Below, piece by piece: positions 7,115 to 17,953 of a DNA stretch of 64,000 nucleotides. The number at the start of each line of letters is the position of its first letter. Within the stretch, counting starts at the first letter, position 1. The notes below the pieces were generated by a model, which saw only the letters and a program-made list of their open reading frames with translations, did not search any database and was not told where the DNA came from. Where the stretch lies: positions 1 to 64,000 of the forward strand of contig JARACJ010000011.1 in the NCBI GenBank assembly GCA_028767165.1, read 5' to 3'. This DNA is from Proteobacteria bacterium DTSAM18 (GTDB taxonomy: Bacteria; Myxococcota_A; UBA796; GCA-2862545). Made by a program: the position numbers and the translations under genes.

Positions 7115-8947
7115 ATGAGCGATACCTTCGTACCCGGCCGCTTCGGCCGCTACACCCTGGTCGACAAGCTGGCCGTGGGCGGCATGGCCGAGGTGTTCCG
7201 CGCCAAGTCCTATGGGGAGGGCGGCGTCGAGCGGCTGGTGGTCCTCAAGCGGATCCTGCCGGGGTTGTTGGAGCAGCCGAGCTTCCAGGCCTTCTTCCTG
7301 TCGGAGGCTCGCCTGAGCATGCTCCTGGAGCACCCCAACGTGGTGCGGGTGTACGACTTCGACGAGGCCGAGGGCCGGCACTTCCTGGCCATGGAGCACG
7401 TCTCCGGTCCCGATCTGCGCCACCTGCTCACGGTGCTCGCCCGCACCCACGAGACCATTCCCCGGCCGCTGGTGCTGTTCATCATGCGGGAGGTCGCCCG
7501 GGGGCTCGCCTACGCCCACCAGCTCAAGGGCAGCGACGGCCGGCACCTCGGCATCGTGCACCGGGACGTCTCCCCGTCGAACGTGTTCCTGGCCTACGAC
7601 GGCCGGGTCAAGATCGGCGACTTCGGCATCGCCACCGGCCACGAGGAGCCCACACAGGGCTGGATCCTGGGCAAGCTGTCCTACATCTCACCGGAGCAGG
7701 CGGCGGGGAAGACGGTCGACGCGCGGGCGGACCTGTTCTCCTTCGGCGCGGTCCTGTACGAGCTGCTCACCGGCCGCAAGGCGTTCCAGGCGGAAGACAA
7801 GGCGGCCCAGCTGCGGCTGTCCCGGGAGGGCCGCTACACGCCGGCGGAGCGCCTGGTGCCGGATCTGCCCGCCGAGCTGGCGCTGCTCCTGCGGCGGCTG
7901 CTCAGCCCCGATCCGGACGACCGGCCCCAGCACGCGGGCGAGGTCGAGGCGGCGCTGACGGCCATGCTGCCCCTCGAGGAGGACGCCGTCCGGCAGGATC
8001 GCCTGTCCCGCTACCTGCGCAACGTGCTCGGGCCCCAGGTCGAGGCCGATCTGCAGCGCATCCGGGCGGCGAACGAGATCGGCAGGCAGGTGCGGGAGGA
8101 CGAGCTGCGCCACGAGCAGACGGCCGAGATGACCCGCCGCAAGAAGGCCCGGAAGGCGCTGTGGGCGGCCATCGGCGCCGGTCTGGTCCTCGCCGTGGGG
8201 CTCGGCATCGGCATCTCGTCGGCCATCCGCCACGCGCAGCAGCCCGGTGTCGTCGACCTCGTGGTCGAGGTCAATCCCGCCGCCGCCATCTTCCTGGACG
8301 GCAAGCTTCGGGGCACCGCCGAGCTGCTGACCATTCCCGGCGTGGTCGAGGGGACCCACGAGCTGCGACTGTCGGCCGAGGGGTACGCGCTCCACGACGA
8401 GGACTGGACCTTCGACGAGGAGAACCATCAGGTGCAGGTGGAGCTTCAGCCCCTGCCCCCGGCCACCGTCGACATCACCTCCACCCCCGATGGTGCCCAG
8501 GTGTTCGTCGATGGCAAGGCTGAAGGGGCCGCACCCCTGAAGCTCGAGCTGAAGGTGCCCTTCACCGGCACACTCCAGGTGAAGGCAGAGGGGCATGTGA
8601 CCCACGAAGAGACGCTCGAGCTGTCCGAGGGTGGCGTGCGCGTGGAGCGGGCCATCACCTTGAGGAAGCCCGCCCGGCGGATCAGCCGTTCGTCGGCCGG
8701 CACGTCGTCCAAGGCGGCCGCCGCCTCGGGGCAGGGGAGCCTCGGCGTGGTCCTCGCCGGCGCCTCCTGGGCCGACGTCTACGTCGACGGGCGCAAGCAG
8801 CAGGCCAAGGCGCCCTTCGCGAACCTGCAGCTCTCCGCGGGCAGCCACGAGGTACGGGTGGTCAACGAGGCGCTGGGGCTCGACCACACCCAGACGGTCA
8901 CCGTCGCGGCCGGGCAGAAGGCCGTGGTGCGCGCCCGGGCGATGTAG
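7115..8947 (+). CDS. Membrane-anchored Ser/Thr protein kinase with C-terminal PEGA repeats
   Basis: A 610-residue Hanks-type kinase. The N-terminal lobe has GRYTLVDKLAVGGMAEVFRA (glycine-rich loop) and VVLKRIL (ATP-binding lysine). The catalytic loop HRDVSPSNV lies at residues 149-157 and DFGIATG near 169; the substrate loop includes GKLSYISPEQA. A single membrane span falls at about residues 350-371. Outside it, at least three PEGA-like beta repeats follow, each with a VDG or LDG turn (IFLDGKLRG, VFVDGKAEG, VYVDGRKQQ). This layout is common in Myxococcota and suggests envelope sensing with cytoplasmic phosphorylation. The kinase looks catalytically complete. The gene stands alone and converges on the transglutaminase-like gene with a 3-base gap. 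Confidence 0.93.
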   Translation: MSDTFVPGRFGRYTLVDKLAVGGMAEVFRAKSYGEGGVERLVVLKRILPGLLEQPSFQAFFLSEARLSMLLEHPNVVRVYDFDEAEGRHFLAMEHVSGPDLRHLLTVLARTHETIPRPLVLFIMREVARGLAYAHQLKGSDGRHLGIVHRDVSPSNVFLAYDGRVKIGDFGIATGHEEPTQGWILGKLSYISPEQAAGKTVDARADLFSFGAVLYELLTGRKAFQAEDKAAQLRLSREGRYTPAERLVPDLPAELALLLRRLLSPDPDDRPQHAGEVEAALTAMLPLEEDAVRQDRLSRYLRNVLGPQVEADLQRIRAANEIGRQVREDELRHEQTAEMTRRKKARKALWAAIGAGLVLAVGLGIGISSAIRHAQQPGVVDLVVEVNPAAAIFLDGKLRGTAELLTIPGVVEGTHELRLSAEGYALHDEDWTFDEENHQVQVELQPLPPATVDITSTPDGAQVFVDGKAEGAAPLKLELKVPFTGTLQVKAEGHVTHEETLELSEGGVRVERAITLRKPARRISRSSAGTSSKAAAASGQGSLGVVLAGASWADVYVDGRKQQAKAPFANLQLSAGSHEVRVVNEALGLDHTQTVTVAAGQKAVVRARAM

Positions 8948-8950
8948 GGC

Positions 8951-10075
8951 TCAGTCCGCGGCCGGCCGCCACACGACGCTCCAGGTGCCCTGGCCGTGGG
9001 CGGTGCCCCACTGGGACACCGTGGCGCCGAGGTGGTCCCGTACGTAGGTCGTGGCGTCGTAGAAGTAGAACCAGCGATCCTCGACCCACAGGCCGTGGGC
9101 GGGGCTGGGGTGGACCGACGGGTGCGAGGGCGCCACGGCGAGGGTGAGGTGGTTGCCCTGCTCGACGGCCATGACCCGGTCGGGGGCGACGTCGAGGGCC
9201 TGGAGCGCGCCCCACAGCAGCAGGGCCTGCTGATCGCAGTCGCCGCTGCCGTCGCTGAGGATCTCCACCACGCTGCGCATGGGGCCCTCCTTGTAGGTCA
9301 GCTCCTCCTGCAGGGTCTGCAGCAGGGTGTCGAGCACCAGCTCCTCGTCGCCGAGGGCCCGCAGCGAGGGCAGGCTGTCGGCCAGGCCGGTGAGCCGCAG
9401 GTCGTCCAGGGCCAGCGGCGCGTGGAAGGCCAGATCGGCGGCGGGCCAGGAGGCCAGGTAGGCGGCGGCGTCCGGCAGCGCGTCGTAGGCGAGCACCACC
9501 GAGGCGTGGGGCACCCGGAGCGAGCGCTTGTCGCGGCGGCGCAGGGTGTGCTTCGGCAGGCGTCGGCTCGACAGCTGAAGGGGGCGTCCCCGGGCCATGG
9601 CGTCCGCGGGGATCTGCAGGGTCAGGCCGTCGGGGAAGCCCTCTCCGAGGCGACCGTCGAGGACCACGGCCAGCTGCAGCTGCTGGCTGCCCAGCTGCAG
9701 GGGCAAGCTCAGGTTGCCGTAGTCGGTGGTGGCGATGCCCACCATGGGCCCGACCTGCGTGTCGAGGTAGCTCGCCCGGACGCCGAGCTCCTGCAGGAGG
9801 CGGGTGAGGTAGCGGGCGTGGGCCCGGGCGGCACGGCGGGGAGGGTGGGCCTCGGTGGCGACCACCTGGGCGAGCCGGAACAGGCCGTAGTCGTCCAGAT
9901 CCAGCCGATCGATGGTGCGCTGCAGGTGCCGGACCAGCTCGGGGGTGGGCTCGCCGGGGGGCACGTGCACGTGAAGCTGCAGCCCGAAGAAGTCCACGCG
10001 TCCGCGGGGCGCACCGGCCGCCAGGGCCTGATGCGCCATCACGAGGGTCAGGATGCCGAGGAGCAGCCCGCGCAT
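8951..10075 (-). CDS. Secreted transglutaminase-like cysteine protein
   Basis: The 374-residue product starts with a signal peptide (MRGLLLGILTLVMAHQALAAG). The C-terminal third has a plausible papain/transglutaminase-like triad: Cys280 in GSGDCDQQALLL, His in GNHLTLAV, and Asp in FYFYDATTY. The N-terminal 200 residues have no recognised domain. Bacterial proteins of this fold act as proteases, amidases or cross-linkers in the periplasm; the substrate here is unknown. The next gene upstream on the same strand is the sugar-dehydrogenase-like lipoprotein, 68 bases away, so co-transcription is possible. Confidence 0.7.
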   Translation of the reverse strand: MRGLLLGILTLVMAHQALAAGAPRGRVDFFGLQLHVHVPPGEPTPELVRHLQRTIDRLDLDDYGLFRLAQVVATEAHPPRRAARAHARYLTRLLQELGVRASYLDTQVGPMVGIATTDYGNLSLPLQLGSQQLQLAVVLDGRLGEGFPDGLTLQIPADAMARGRPLQLSSRRLPKHTLRRRDKRSLRVPHASVVLAYDALPDAAAYLASWPAADLAFHAPLALDDLRLTGLADSLPSLRALGDEELVLDTLLQTLQEELTYKEGPMRSVVEILSDGSGDCDQQALLLWGALQALDVAPDRVMAVEQGNHLTLAVAPSHPSVHPSPAHGLWVEDRWFYFYDATTYVRDHLGATVSQWGTAHGQGTWSVVWRPAAD

Positions 10076-10143
10076 GGAAGGCCTCCAGTGGTGGTCACCC
10101 CCTGTACGTACCTGCTGCTTCGTCTATTCCTCCGCACCTTTTG

Positions 10144-12531
10144 TCACGGCGCAGGGGCGTCGCCGCAGTCCTCGAGGCTGTCGATCCACTGGCCGATGAG
10201 GTTGGAGGCCAGGGGGTCGGGCACGTGCAGGTAGGGCGGCATCCTGTACTCGTCGGAGCGACGCAGGCGCTGCCACAGCACCGAGTTCTCCTTGTTGCCG
10301 GGATCGATGACGCGGGGATCGTCGAGGAACATGTCCGCGGCGAGAGGGTACTGGCCGCACTTCTTCATGCCTGCCACGCCTTCGTCGGGCTTGTACCGGT
10401 AGTCGGCGCCACCGTACCCGCCACCCCCGGGCTGGTGACAGGTGCTGCAGTTGGTGTGCAGCCATGACATCGCACGCAGCTCGAGCGGCTCGCTGTCGTC
10501 GTAGGGATCGACCAGGGGATCGCTTTCGAGGTAGTCGGTGGTGTTGAGCAGGCCCAGCTCCGCGAGGGTCGTGGCCTGATCGGCCCAGCGGCCCGTGCTC
10601 GGGTACCAGATGGCACCGTGGACCTGCTGCTGGCCCACGCCGGCTGGCCGCCCGCCCGCGATGCTGTGGCAGTGGTTGCAGCCGCCGCGATCGGGAATGG
10701 TCCAGTCGTGGTTGGACGGCGTGGTGAACACCTCGGTCTGGTCGACCCGGTAGGCGTCCGAGCCATCGAGCTCGTAGCGGTAGGACTGCGACAGCCAGTC
10801 ACCATCCTCCTGGCGCCACATGATGCGCATCTCGATGGGCTGGCCGACCACGTCGAAGCGCTTCATCAGCACGGAGCCGGTGGGGAAGATCCACCCGCCG
10901 TTGTCCCGCACGTAGATGCGTTCCTGGCGGGGGATCAACATCCAGCGGGACTTCTCGGTGTCCAGGTGGGTGAAGAAGGGCGCGTTGGGACGGTAGGGGA
11001 TGGCCGAGGGCAGGGGCTGGGTGGGGTCGTCGGGGTCCACACAGCCGGTCTGGGAGAGCCACTCGGGGGGCAGCGCGCCGTCGTGGGGGACCATCTTGTG
11101 GATCTCGCCCTTGTACAGGTCGACCAGGTACAGCTCGCCTTCGTCGTCTTCGGCGAACGTGCCGACGTTGAGGGACGTGTCCAGCAGGAACTGACGGCGA
11201 TCGTTGCTGTCGAGGTACCACACCATCCCCTGGCAGAAGTCGGCGAACACCGGGGAGCCCTGCAGCCACGGGAAGTCGCTGCCGCGGTAGACCTTGCCCA
11301 TGGTGACCGCACACCCCTGATGGTGGGGGTAGGCGTAGGTGGGGGCCTCGTAGGTCTCGATGTCGCAGGAGGCGGAGTAGTCGACCATGTCGTTGCTGAG
11401 GTCACGACATCCGATGCCCTCGACCCAAGGCCAGCCGTGGTGACCGCCCGGTGTGACCTTGTTGACCTCCTCCCAGGTGACGAGGCCCACGTCGCCCGCC
11501 CAGACCTCGCCGGTGACGTCGTCGATGTCCCACTGCCACGGGTTGCGGAAGCCGGTGGCCCACACCTCGCCCCGCTGGCCGCCCATGTCCGGGTTGTCGT
11601 CGGGAATGCCGTACAGCTGGTTCGGGTCCGGGTTGTCGACATCGATACGTAGGAACTTGGACGACAGGGAGAAGCGGTCGTCGGCGGCGGTGAAGTCGCC
11701 GCCGTCACCGACGCTCATCAGCAGGGTGCCGTCGGCCATGAACTGGATGTGGCCACCGTTGTGCTCCTCGATGATCTGCTCGATCTCGAGGATGACCTCC
11801 TCGGTGGACTCGTCGAAGCCGCCGTTGGCGAGATCGAAGCCGGAGAAGCGGGACAGGCGGATCACCGTGTCGCCCCAGTCGGTGCCCTCCTCGGTGTTGT
11901 AGGTGACGTAGATCTCGTCGGTCTCGGGCCAGTCCGGGTGCAGGGCCAGGCCGAGCATGCCGGCCTCGTAGCTGACCTGCACCTGGTCGCTGATGTCGAG
12001 GACGATGCCCTTGCTCGTCGGATCGTCCTTCGCGAAGCGGCCGATGGTGCCGAACTTCTCGAGCACGAACCAGTGGTCGGAGGTGTCGTCGAAGATGAGG
12101 CCGACCGGCTGGTCGAGTTCCAGGTTGTCGTACATCAGCTCGAGTCGGACGCCTTCGACGTCGGAGTCGGGGCCCGGCGCGCAGCCCTGGAAGATCACCC
12201 GGCCGTCGAGGCCCGGACCGTCGTACAGGGCGGGAGGCTCCTCGTTGCACACGTAGAACCATTCGGAGGTCTCGCCCGCCTCGAGGATCCCATTGCCCCG
12301 GATGGCGCCGTTGGCACCGTCGTCCTTGCCCTCCATGAAGCGGGAGCCGCCGTAGCGGCACAGATCACCGGGTGGAAGCTCCTGCTGCTGGCTGATGGTC
12401 TGGAAGGTGCCGATCTCGGTGTCACCGGTATCATCCGTGTCGCCGGTGGGGTCGGTCGGCGTGACGTCGTCGTCGTCGTCCTTGTCCCCACATCCCCACA
12501 GCAACAACCCCAGGCATACCCACGCGCGCAT
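10144..12531 (-). CDS. PQQ-dependent sugar dehydrogenase-like lipoprotein with two c-type haem motifs
   Basis: A 795-residue lipoprotein: lipobox LLWGC (Cys14), then an acidic Asp/Thr-rich linker (GDKDDDDDVTPTDPTGDTDD). Residues about 130-460 form a glucose/sorbosone-dehydrogenase-type six-bladed propeller, with typical blade motifs (LGLALHPDW, FRNPWQWDID, GEVWAGDVG, HHGWPWVEG). The C-terminal 300 residues contain two CxxCH motifs, CNHCH near 614 and CSTCH near 691, the second followed by a glycine-rich loop. The sequence suggests extracytoplasmic oxidation of a sugar or alcohol with electrons passed through two haems. PQQ dependence is inferred from the family; no PQQ synthesis genes lie in the window. 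Confidence 0.82.
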   Translation of the reverse strand: MRAWVCLGLLLWGCGDKDDDDDVTPTDPTGDTDDTGDTEIGTFQTISQQQELPPGDLCRYGGSRFMEGKDDGANGAIRGNGILEAGETSEWFYVCNEEPPALYDGPGLDGRVIFQGCAPGPDSDVEGVRLELMYDNLELDQPVGLIFDDTSDHWFVLEKFGTIGRFAKDDPTSKGIVLDISDQVQVSYEAGMLGLALHPDWPETDEIYVTYNTEEGTDWGDTVIRLSRFSGFDLANGGFDESTEEVILEIEQIIEEHNGGHIQFMADGTLLMSVGDGGDFTAADDRFSLSSKFLRIDVDNPDPNQLYGIPDDNPDMGGQRGEVWATGFRNPWQWDIDDVTGEVWAGDVGLVTWEEVNKVTPGGHHGWPWVEGIGCRDLSNDMVDYSASCDIETYEAPTYAYPHHQGCAVTMGKVYRGSDFPWLQGSPVFADFCQGMVWYLDSNDRRQFLLDTSLNVGTFAEDDEGELYLVDLYKGEIHKMVPHDGALPPEWLSQTGCVDPDDPTQPLPSAIPYRPNAPFFTHLDTEKSRWMLIPRQERIYVRDNGGWIFPTGSVLMKRFDVVGQPIEMRIMWRQEDGDWLSQSYRYELDGSDAYRVDQTEVFTTPSNHDWTIPDRGGCNHCHSIAGGRPAGVGQQQVHGAIWYPSTGRWADQATTLAELGLLNTTDYLESDPLVDPYDDSEPLELRAMSWLHTNCSTCHQPGGGGYGGADYRYKPDEGVAGMKKCGQYPLAADMFLDDPRVIDPGNKENSVLWQRLRRSDEYRMPPYLHVPDPLASNLIGQWIDSLEDCGDAPAP

Positions 12532-12615
12532 TTCGCCTCCCGAATTCCCGGCTGGACCCGCCAGTGGGTAGGTCGGACGGCCTCGGAGGGACTTGGGGTG
12601 AACCCGGCGGGGGGC

Positions 12616-14001
12616 TCACTCGCCGCGAAGGCGCTGCACCTGGGCTTCGAACTGGGGGTCGCCGGTGCGGCGGTACAGCTCCTGGAACCGGCGGATGGCC
12701 TCGTCGTCGTGGTCGGCGTCCATGGCGGCCTTGGCGGCGGCGAGCTTCAGGCGCAGGTCGTCGCTGCTGTCGGCGGCCGTGGACAGCTCGACCCAGGCGG
12801 CCTCGAGCTCGTCGACATCGGCGAGGGCCTGGGCGTGCAGGATCACGAGGGCGACGGCGTCGGGGTGCTTGTTGCGAAGGGACTGCAGCTGGGGGAGCAT
12901 CTGCTTGCTGCGGCCGGACGCCACCATGGAGCGGCCGAGGGGCCCGGCGACATCGCCGTTGTCGGGGCGGTGGGACATCAGCGGCAGGAGCAGGTCGACG
13001 GCCTTGGCGTGGTGGCCGGTCTGGGACAGGTGGATGCCCAGCGCGGCGTGGACCTCGGGGTCGGCCGGGGCCAGCGACAGGGCCTTCTCGAGGTCGTTGC
13101 GGGCCTTGCCGGGGTTGCTGCCGGACAGGGCGCGCCCCCGCAGGTACCAGCCGTGGTGGCTCTTGGGGTGGTCCTTCACGAGGGCGTCGGCCTCCCGGAG
13201 GGCCGCCTTGGGGTCCATCGTGGCCATGGCGGGCAGCGCCTGCACCCGCTTGACGGCGTCGGGGTTCAGGCGGCCGGCCTCGACCTCGGCGACCAGGCCG
13301 GAGAAGGCCTCTGCATCCTTCTGGCCGGGCGCGAGGGCCAGGCACAGGTCGATGGCCTTGCGGGCGCGATCGGTGTGGCCGGCCCACAGCAGTGCCTGGG
13401 CGCGCTCCAGCTCGAGGGCGGCGTGGGGGCGGGCGTTGCGGTGGCCGTCCTGGAGCAGCCGCAGCCGCTCCTCGGGGGGCGACAGCAGGGCCAGGGTGAG
13501 CCAGGTCTGGGGGAGCTCGGGCACCTGCACGGTGGCGGCGCGGGCCACCTGCAGGGCGCCCTCCCGGTCGTTCAGGCTCAGCAGCGTGATCGTGAGGCCC
13601 TCCCAGGCCTCGGCGAGGCCGAGATCGACCTTGAGCGCCTGCTGGAAGTGGCCCACGGCCTTCCGGGCCTCGCCCTTGGCCTGCATGACCATCCCGAGGC
13701 CGGTGTGGGCGTGGGCGTGGGCGGGCTGCAGGACGAGGGCCTTGCGGAAGGCCGCCTCGGCCTTGGCGATGTCGCCCTGGAGGCGGCCGTGGAGGTAGTG
13801 CAGGTCGGCGTCGTTGGGCGCGGCCTTCAGGGCCTGCTCCAGGTGCCAGTTCGCCTCCTGGGAGCGACCCACCGCGCGGAGCTGGTCGAGCCACTCGATC
13901 TGCTCGGACAGGGACCCCTGCAGCGAGGGGGCGGGCTCGGACCAGGCGGGGGTGGTCAGGGCCATCGTGAACAGCAGCAGCGAGCGGCGGAGCAGGGTCA
14001 T
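12616..14001 (-). CDS. Periplasmic tetratricopeptide-repeat protein
   Basis: A 461-residue protein with a signal peptide (MTLLRRSLLLFTMALTTPAWS) and TPR-like helical hairpins along the whole length. Clear repeats include AEAAFRKALVLQPAHAHAHT, AVGHFQQALKVDLGLAEAWE and ARNDLEKALSLAPADPEVHA. It probably scaffolds protein complexes in the cell envelope; partners are unknown. The start at 14001 is preferred because it begins the signal peptide; an in-frame extension up to 14583 would overlap the divergent gene. It is separated from that gene by about 190 bases, which must hold both promoters. Confidence 0.8.
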   Translation of the reverse strand: MTLLRRSLLLFTMALTTPAWSEPAPSLQGSLSEQIEWLDQLRAVGRSQEANWHLEQALKAAPNDADLHYLHGRLQGDIAKAEAAFRKALVLQPAHAHAHTGLGMVMQAKGEARKAVGHFQQALKVDLGLAEAWEGLTITLLSLNDREGALQVARAATVQVPELPQTWLTLALLSPPEERLRLLQDGHRNARPHAALELERAQALLWAGHTDRARKAIDLCLALAPGQKDAEAFSGLVAEVEAGRLNPDAVKRVQALPAMATMDPKAALREADALVKDHPKSHHGWYLRGRALSGSNPGKARNDLEKALSLAPADPEVHAALGIHLSQTGHHAKAVDLLLPLMSHRPDNGDVAGPLGRSMVASGRSKQMLPQLQSLRNKHPDAVALVILHAQALADVDELEAAWVELSTAADSSDDLRLKLAAAKAAMDADHDDEAIRRFQELYRRTGDPQFEAQVQRLRGE

Positions 14002-14188
14002 CGGATCCTCGAGGCAGGGCGGCTTCATAGCCCATGGGGCACGAGACCGCTTCCGTGGGGCACAGGTGCACAGTGCGCCCGCGAGGGCGTTTGGAAACGC
14101 CGGAAGGGGGCCCGGGATGGGCCCCGTGACGGGCTGGGCCGTGCGGTACCGGCCTGTGCTAGGGTCGCGCAGAGGGATGGAGGTGGTC

Positions 14189-15490
14189 GTGGGACGGATG
14201 TGGTGTGCCTGGCTGGTGGCGATGGTGGCGTCGTCGGCGTCCGCGGCCGACATCGGGTGGCTCGGCGTGCACGGCACCGACGTGTCGCCGGACGACCGCG
14301 CGCGCGTGGCCCGCATGCTGGCGGAGGGGGTGCGGCAGAGCGGCCGGCACGAGGCGTTGTCGGTGGCCGAGCTCCACGGCCGCATGCAGGGGCGCAACCG
14401 GCTGATCCTGCGGGAGGCCGTGCTGGCGGACGCCCTCGAGCTGCACGAGGAGGGCCGGCTGTACTTCCAGCAGGCGGAGTTCGAGATGGCCGAGGCGGCC
14501 CTCGACGAGGCCCTGGTGATGTTTCGCGAGGCGGTGCCGTTCACCCACGACGTCGACGGACTGTGGCGGGTGCACATGGACACCGCCCTCGTGCGACTGT
14601 TTCGCGGCGACGAGGTGGGAGCTCGCGACGCCCTGATGGCGGCCCTGGCCCTCGCGCCGGAGCGGGTGCCCGACGGGGCCGACTACCCCGCCGAGCTGCT
14701 GGCGCTGTTCGAGGCCGAGCGCAAGGTGGTCGTCGACGAGGTCGGGGCGGTCGCCCTGCGGCTGTCCGGCGACGAGGAGGGGGAGCTGCGGGTCGACGGC
14801 AGGGCCCTCGGCGCGTCGCCGCTGGTGGCCGAAGGGCTGCTCCCGGGCGAGCACTTCTTCACCGGTCGCACGGAGGAGGGGCAGGTGGCGAGCCTGCGGC
14901 TGTCCCTGGAGGCCGGCCAGGAGGGCGCCTGGCACATGACGCCGACCGCCCCGGCCCTGGGCGTCCCCGCACGGGCGGCCGGTGCCAGGAGCCGGCAGGC
15001 CGCGCGCCTCGCCCGGGCCGTGGCGGCCCACGCCACCGTCGACGTCCTGATGCTCGGGCAGGTGGAGCAGGGGCAGCTGCAGCTGCAGCTCCACGCGCCC
15101 GGCGAAGACGTGTTCACCCAGGTGGTCGCCGTGCCATGGCCGGCCACCGACGCGCAGCTGCAGGCGGCCGGAGTGGCCCTGGCGGCGCAGATCAGCCGAC
15201 GCGGGCAGGTCCATGGCCACGTGGGCACCACCGGCTGCCTGCCGCTCGACGTCTCGGCCAATCCGGAGCTGGCGTCGGTGCTGCTCCAGCCCGTGGTGCC
15301 GGTCACCGTGGCGCCCCTGGTGGCCATGCCCGAGGATCCGCTGGTCCGCCGGCAGCGCACCCTGAAGGTCGCCGGGATCGCCGGTGGTGCCGCGGTGGCG
15401 ATCCTCACCGGTGTGGTCACGGGGGTGCTGCTGGCGAACCGTCCCGTGGAGCAGGCGGGCGGCGGGTCCATCGCCATCACGGGGCTGTAG
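14189..15490 (+). CDS. Exported protein with TPR-like region and C-terminal membrane anchor, unknown function
   Basis: About 433 residues. A signal peptide (MGRMWCAWLVAMVASSASA) is followed by a helical region around residues 70-170 with a TPR-like hairpin (LYFQQAEFEMAEAALDEALV). A PEGA-like beta segment carries RVDGRALGASPL. One hydrophobic helix near the C-terminus (GIAGGAAVAILTGVVTGVLL) probably anchors it. The architecture recalls accessory lipoproteins found beside kinases in Myxococcota, but no named family is recognised. GGAGG at 14179-14183 lies 5 bases before GTG 14189; an ATG at 14177 (overlapping that GGAGG) and one at 14198 are alternatives. Confidence 0.65.
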   Translation: MGRMWCAWLVAMVASSASAADIGWLGVHGTDVSPDDRARVARMLAEGVRQSGRHEALSVAELHGRMQGRNRLILREAVLADALELHEEGRLYFQQAEFEMAEAALDEALVMFREAVPFTHDVDGLWRVHMDTALVRLFRGDEVGARDALMAALALAPERVPDGADYPAELLALFEAERKVVVDEVGAVALRLSGDEEGELRVDGRALGASPLVAEGLLPGEHFFTGRTEEGQVASLRLSLEAGQEGAWHMTPTAPALGVPARAAGARSRQAARLARAVAAHATVDVLMLGQVEQGQLQLQLHAPGEDVFTQVVAVPWPATDAQLQAAGVALAAQISRRGQVHGHVGTTGCLPLDVSANPELASVLLQPVVPVTVAPLVAMPEDPLVRRQRTLKVAGIAGGAAVAILTGVVTGVLLANRPVEQAGGGSIAITGL

Positions 15491-15572
15491 GGCGGTACCC
15501 TGGGAGAAACACAACCTGGCGGGTCCCGCCGACGTCCGGTACACGTCGGGTTCCACATGGGGAGGAACCACC

Positions 15573-16769
<1,197 letters not shown>

Positions 16770-16781
16770 TGGTCCGCCTTC

Positions 16782-16805
16782 GGGCTCGCGTTCGGCAGCG
16801 AGCTC
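16782..16805 (+). terminator. Hairpin after rtcB
   Basis: GGGCTCGC (16782-16789) pairs with GCGAGCTC (16798-16805) over 8 bp with one G-T pair and an 8-base loop, 12 bases after the rtcB stop. No T-run follows. Confidence 0.3.
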
Positions 16806-16898
16806 GGGCCCGGACACGCGCTCGATGCCGTCCCTCGCCTACGGGTCCACAGCGCCCCACCAGCGGGATACAGGCGCTCCACTTCCAGGAGCGATTCC

Positions 16899-17831
16899 AT
16901 GTCCCTTCGCGATGCCCAACTCCGCGGCCGTCCCGTCCGCTTCCTCGGCCAGGGGCCCGTCCACTGCACGGAGCTCGGTCCGCTCGCAGGTCAACCCTTC
17001 TCGCTTCCTCCGGCGGATCCCTTCGTCCTCGAGAGCGGCGATCGGGCCCACTCCTACGTGGACGCCGCGAAGGACGCCTGGGGCGACAACCCCGAGTACA
17101 TGGACTTCCTCGATCAGGAGAGCCCGGCGTTCGGGGTCAAGCAGCTCGAGACGGCGCTGTACTGGTCCGACTGGGCGCCGTACTTCGAGGCGATCGACAT
17201 CAGCGATCCCATCCTCGACGTGGGCTGCGGCATCGGGCGCTTCGCCCTGCACCTGCTGGCGGAGGGGCGCACGGTGGTCGGCGTCGATGCGGATCTGCGA
17301 AGCCTGCGTCGGCTGGTGTGGCGGGCCGCCGGGCTCGATGGCCGCCTGGACGTCCACTGGTCGTCTGCGCTGGCGCTACCGGAGGTGAAGGTGCCCCTGG
17401 CCATCGCCGCCGAGGTGCTCTGCTACGTGCCCGAGCTCCCCGAGGCGCTGACGGCCCTTCACGACCGCCTGCTTCCGGGCGGGCACCTGCTCGTGAGCAT
17501 GGAGGGCCGCTGGGGTTGGGCCACCGGTGCCGATGCGCCGGAGGGTGGGCTCGCCCAGGCGCTGGAGGGGCCCGCGGAGCTGGAGGTGCCCGGACACCAC
17601 TACGTCCGCACGGTCGACGAGGCGTCCTTCCGGGAGCTGCTGGAGGCCGCCGGCTTCGAGGTGGTGCTGATGAAGCCCACCCACTACCTCCTCGACGGCC
17701 CGCTGGAGCAGGTCTGTCCGGCGGACATGGACGTGGAGACCCTGCTGCAGGCCGAGGCCGCCTGCCGGGCCCACGCCGTCTGGGCCCCCCTCAACCGCAT
17801 CTGGACGGCCGTCGCCCGACGCCGGGACTGA
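16899..17831 (+). CDS. Class I SAM-dependent methyltransferase
   Basis: A 310-residue protein with the Rossmann-type SAM-binding core in the middle: motif I ILDVGCGIGRFALHLL near residue 105, the acidic ribose contact VVGVDAD, and a post-core segment ALTALHDRLLPGGHLLVSMEG. The N-terminal 100 residues form a substrate-side cap. The substrate cannot be told from sequence. AGGAG at 16887-16891 is 7 bases before the ATG. It lies alone between rtcB and ruvC, with hairpins on both sides. Confidence 0.85.
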   Translation: MSLRDAQLRGRPVRFLGQGPVHCTELGPLAGQPFSLPPADPFVLESGDRAHSYVDAAKDAWGDNPEYMDFLDQESPAFGVKQLETALYWSDWAPYFEAIDISDPILDVGCGIGRFALHLLAEGRTVVGVDADLRSLRRLVWRAAGLDGRLDVHWSSALALPEVKVPLAIAAEVLCYVPELPEALTALHDRLLPGGHLLVSMEGRWGWATGADAPEGGLAQALEGPAELEVPGHHYVRTVDEASFRELLEAAGFEVVLMKPTHYLLDGPLEQVCPADMDVETLLQAEAACRAHAVWAPLNRIWTAVARRRD

Positions 17832-17838
17832 GGCCCGA

Positions 17839-17867
17839 CGGTGTGGCAGGGGGCACCTGCCACACCG
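17839..17867 (+). terminator. Strong hairpin between methyltransferase gene and ruvC
   Basis: A perfect 12-bp stem, CGGTGTGGCAGG (17839-17850) with CCTGCCACACCG (17856-17867), closes a 5-base loop GGGCA. It begins 8 bases after the methyltransferase stop. There is no T-tract, so efficiency as an intrinsic terminator is uncertain, but it probably isolates the ruv genes. Confidence 0.5.
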
Positions 17868-17953
17868 GGGAACGGCCGGGAAAAGCGGTAGGCGCGACCG
17901 GTCGAACCCTGTAGGTTGGGACCGGAACATCTGTTCATGGTGAGGTGGACTCC

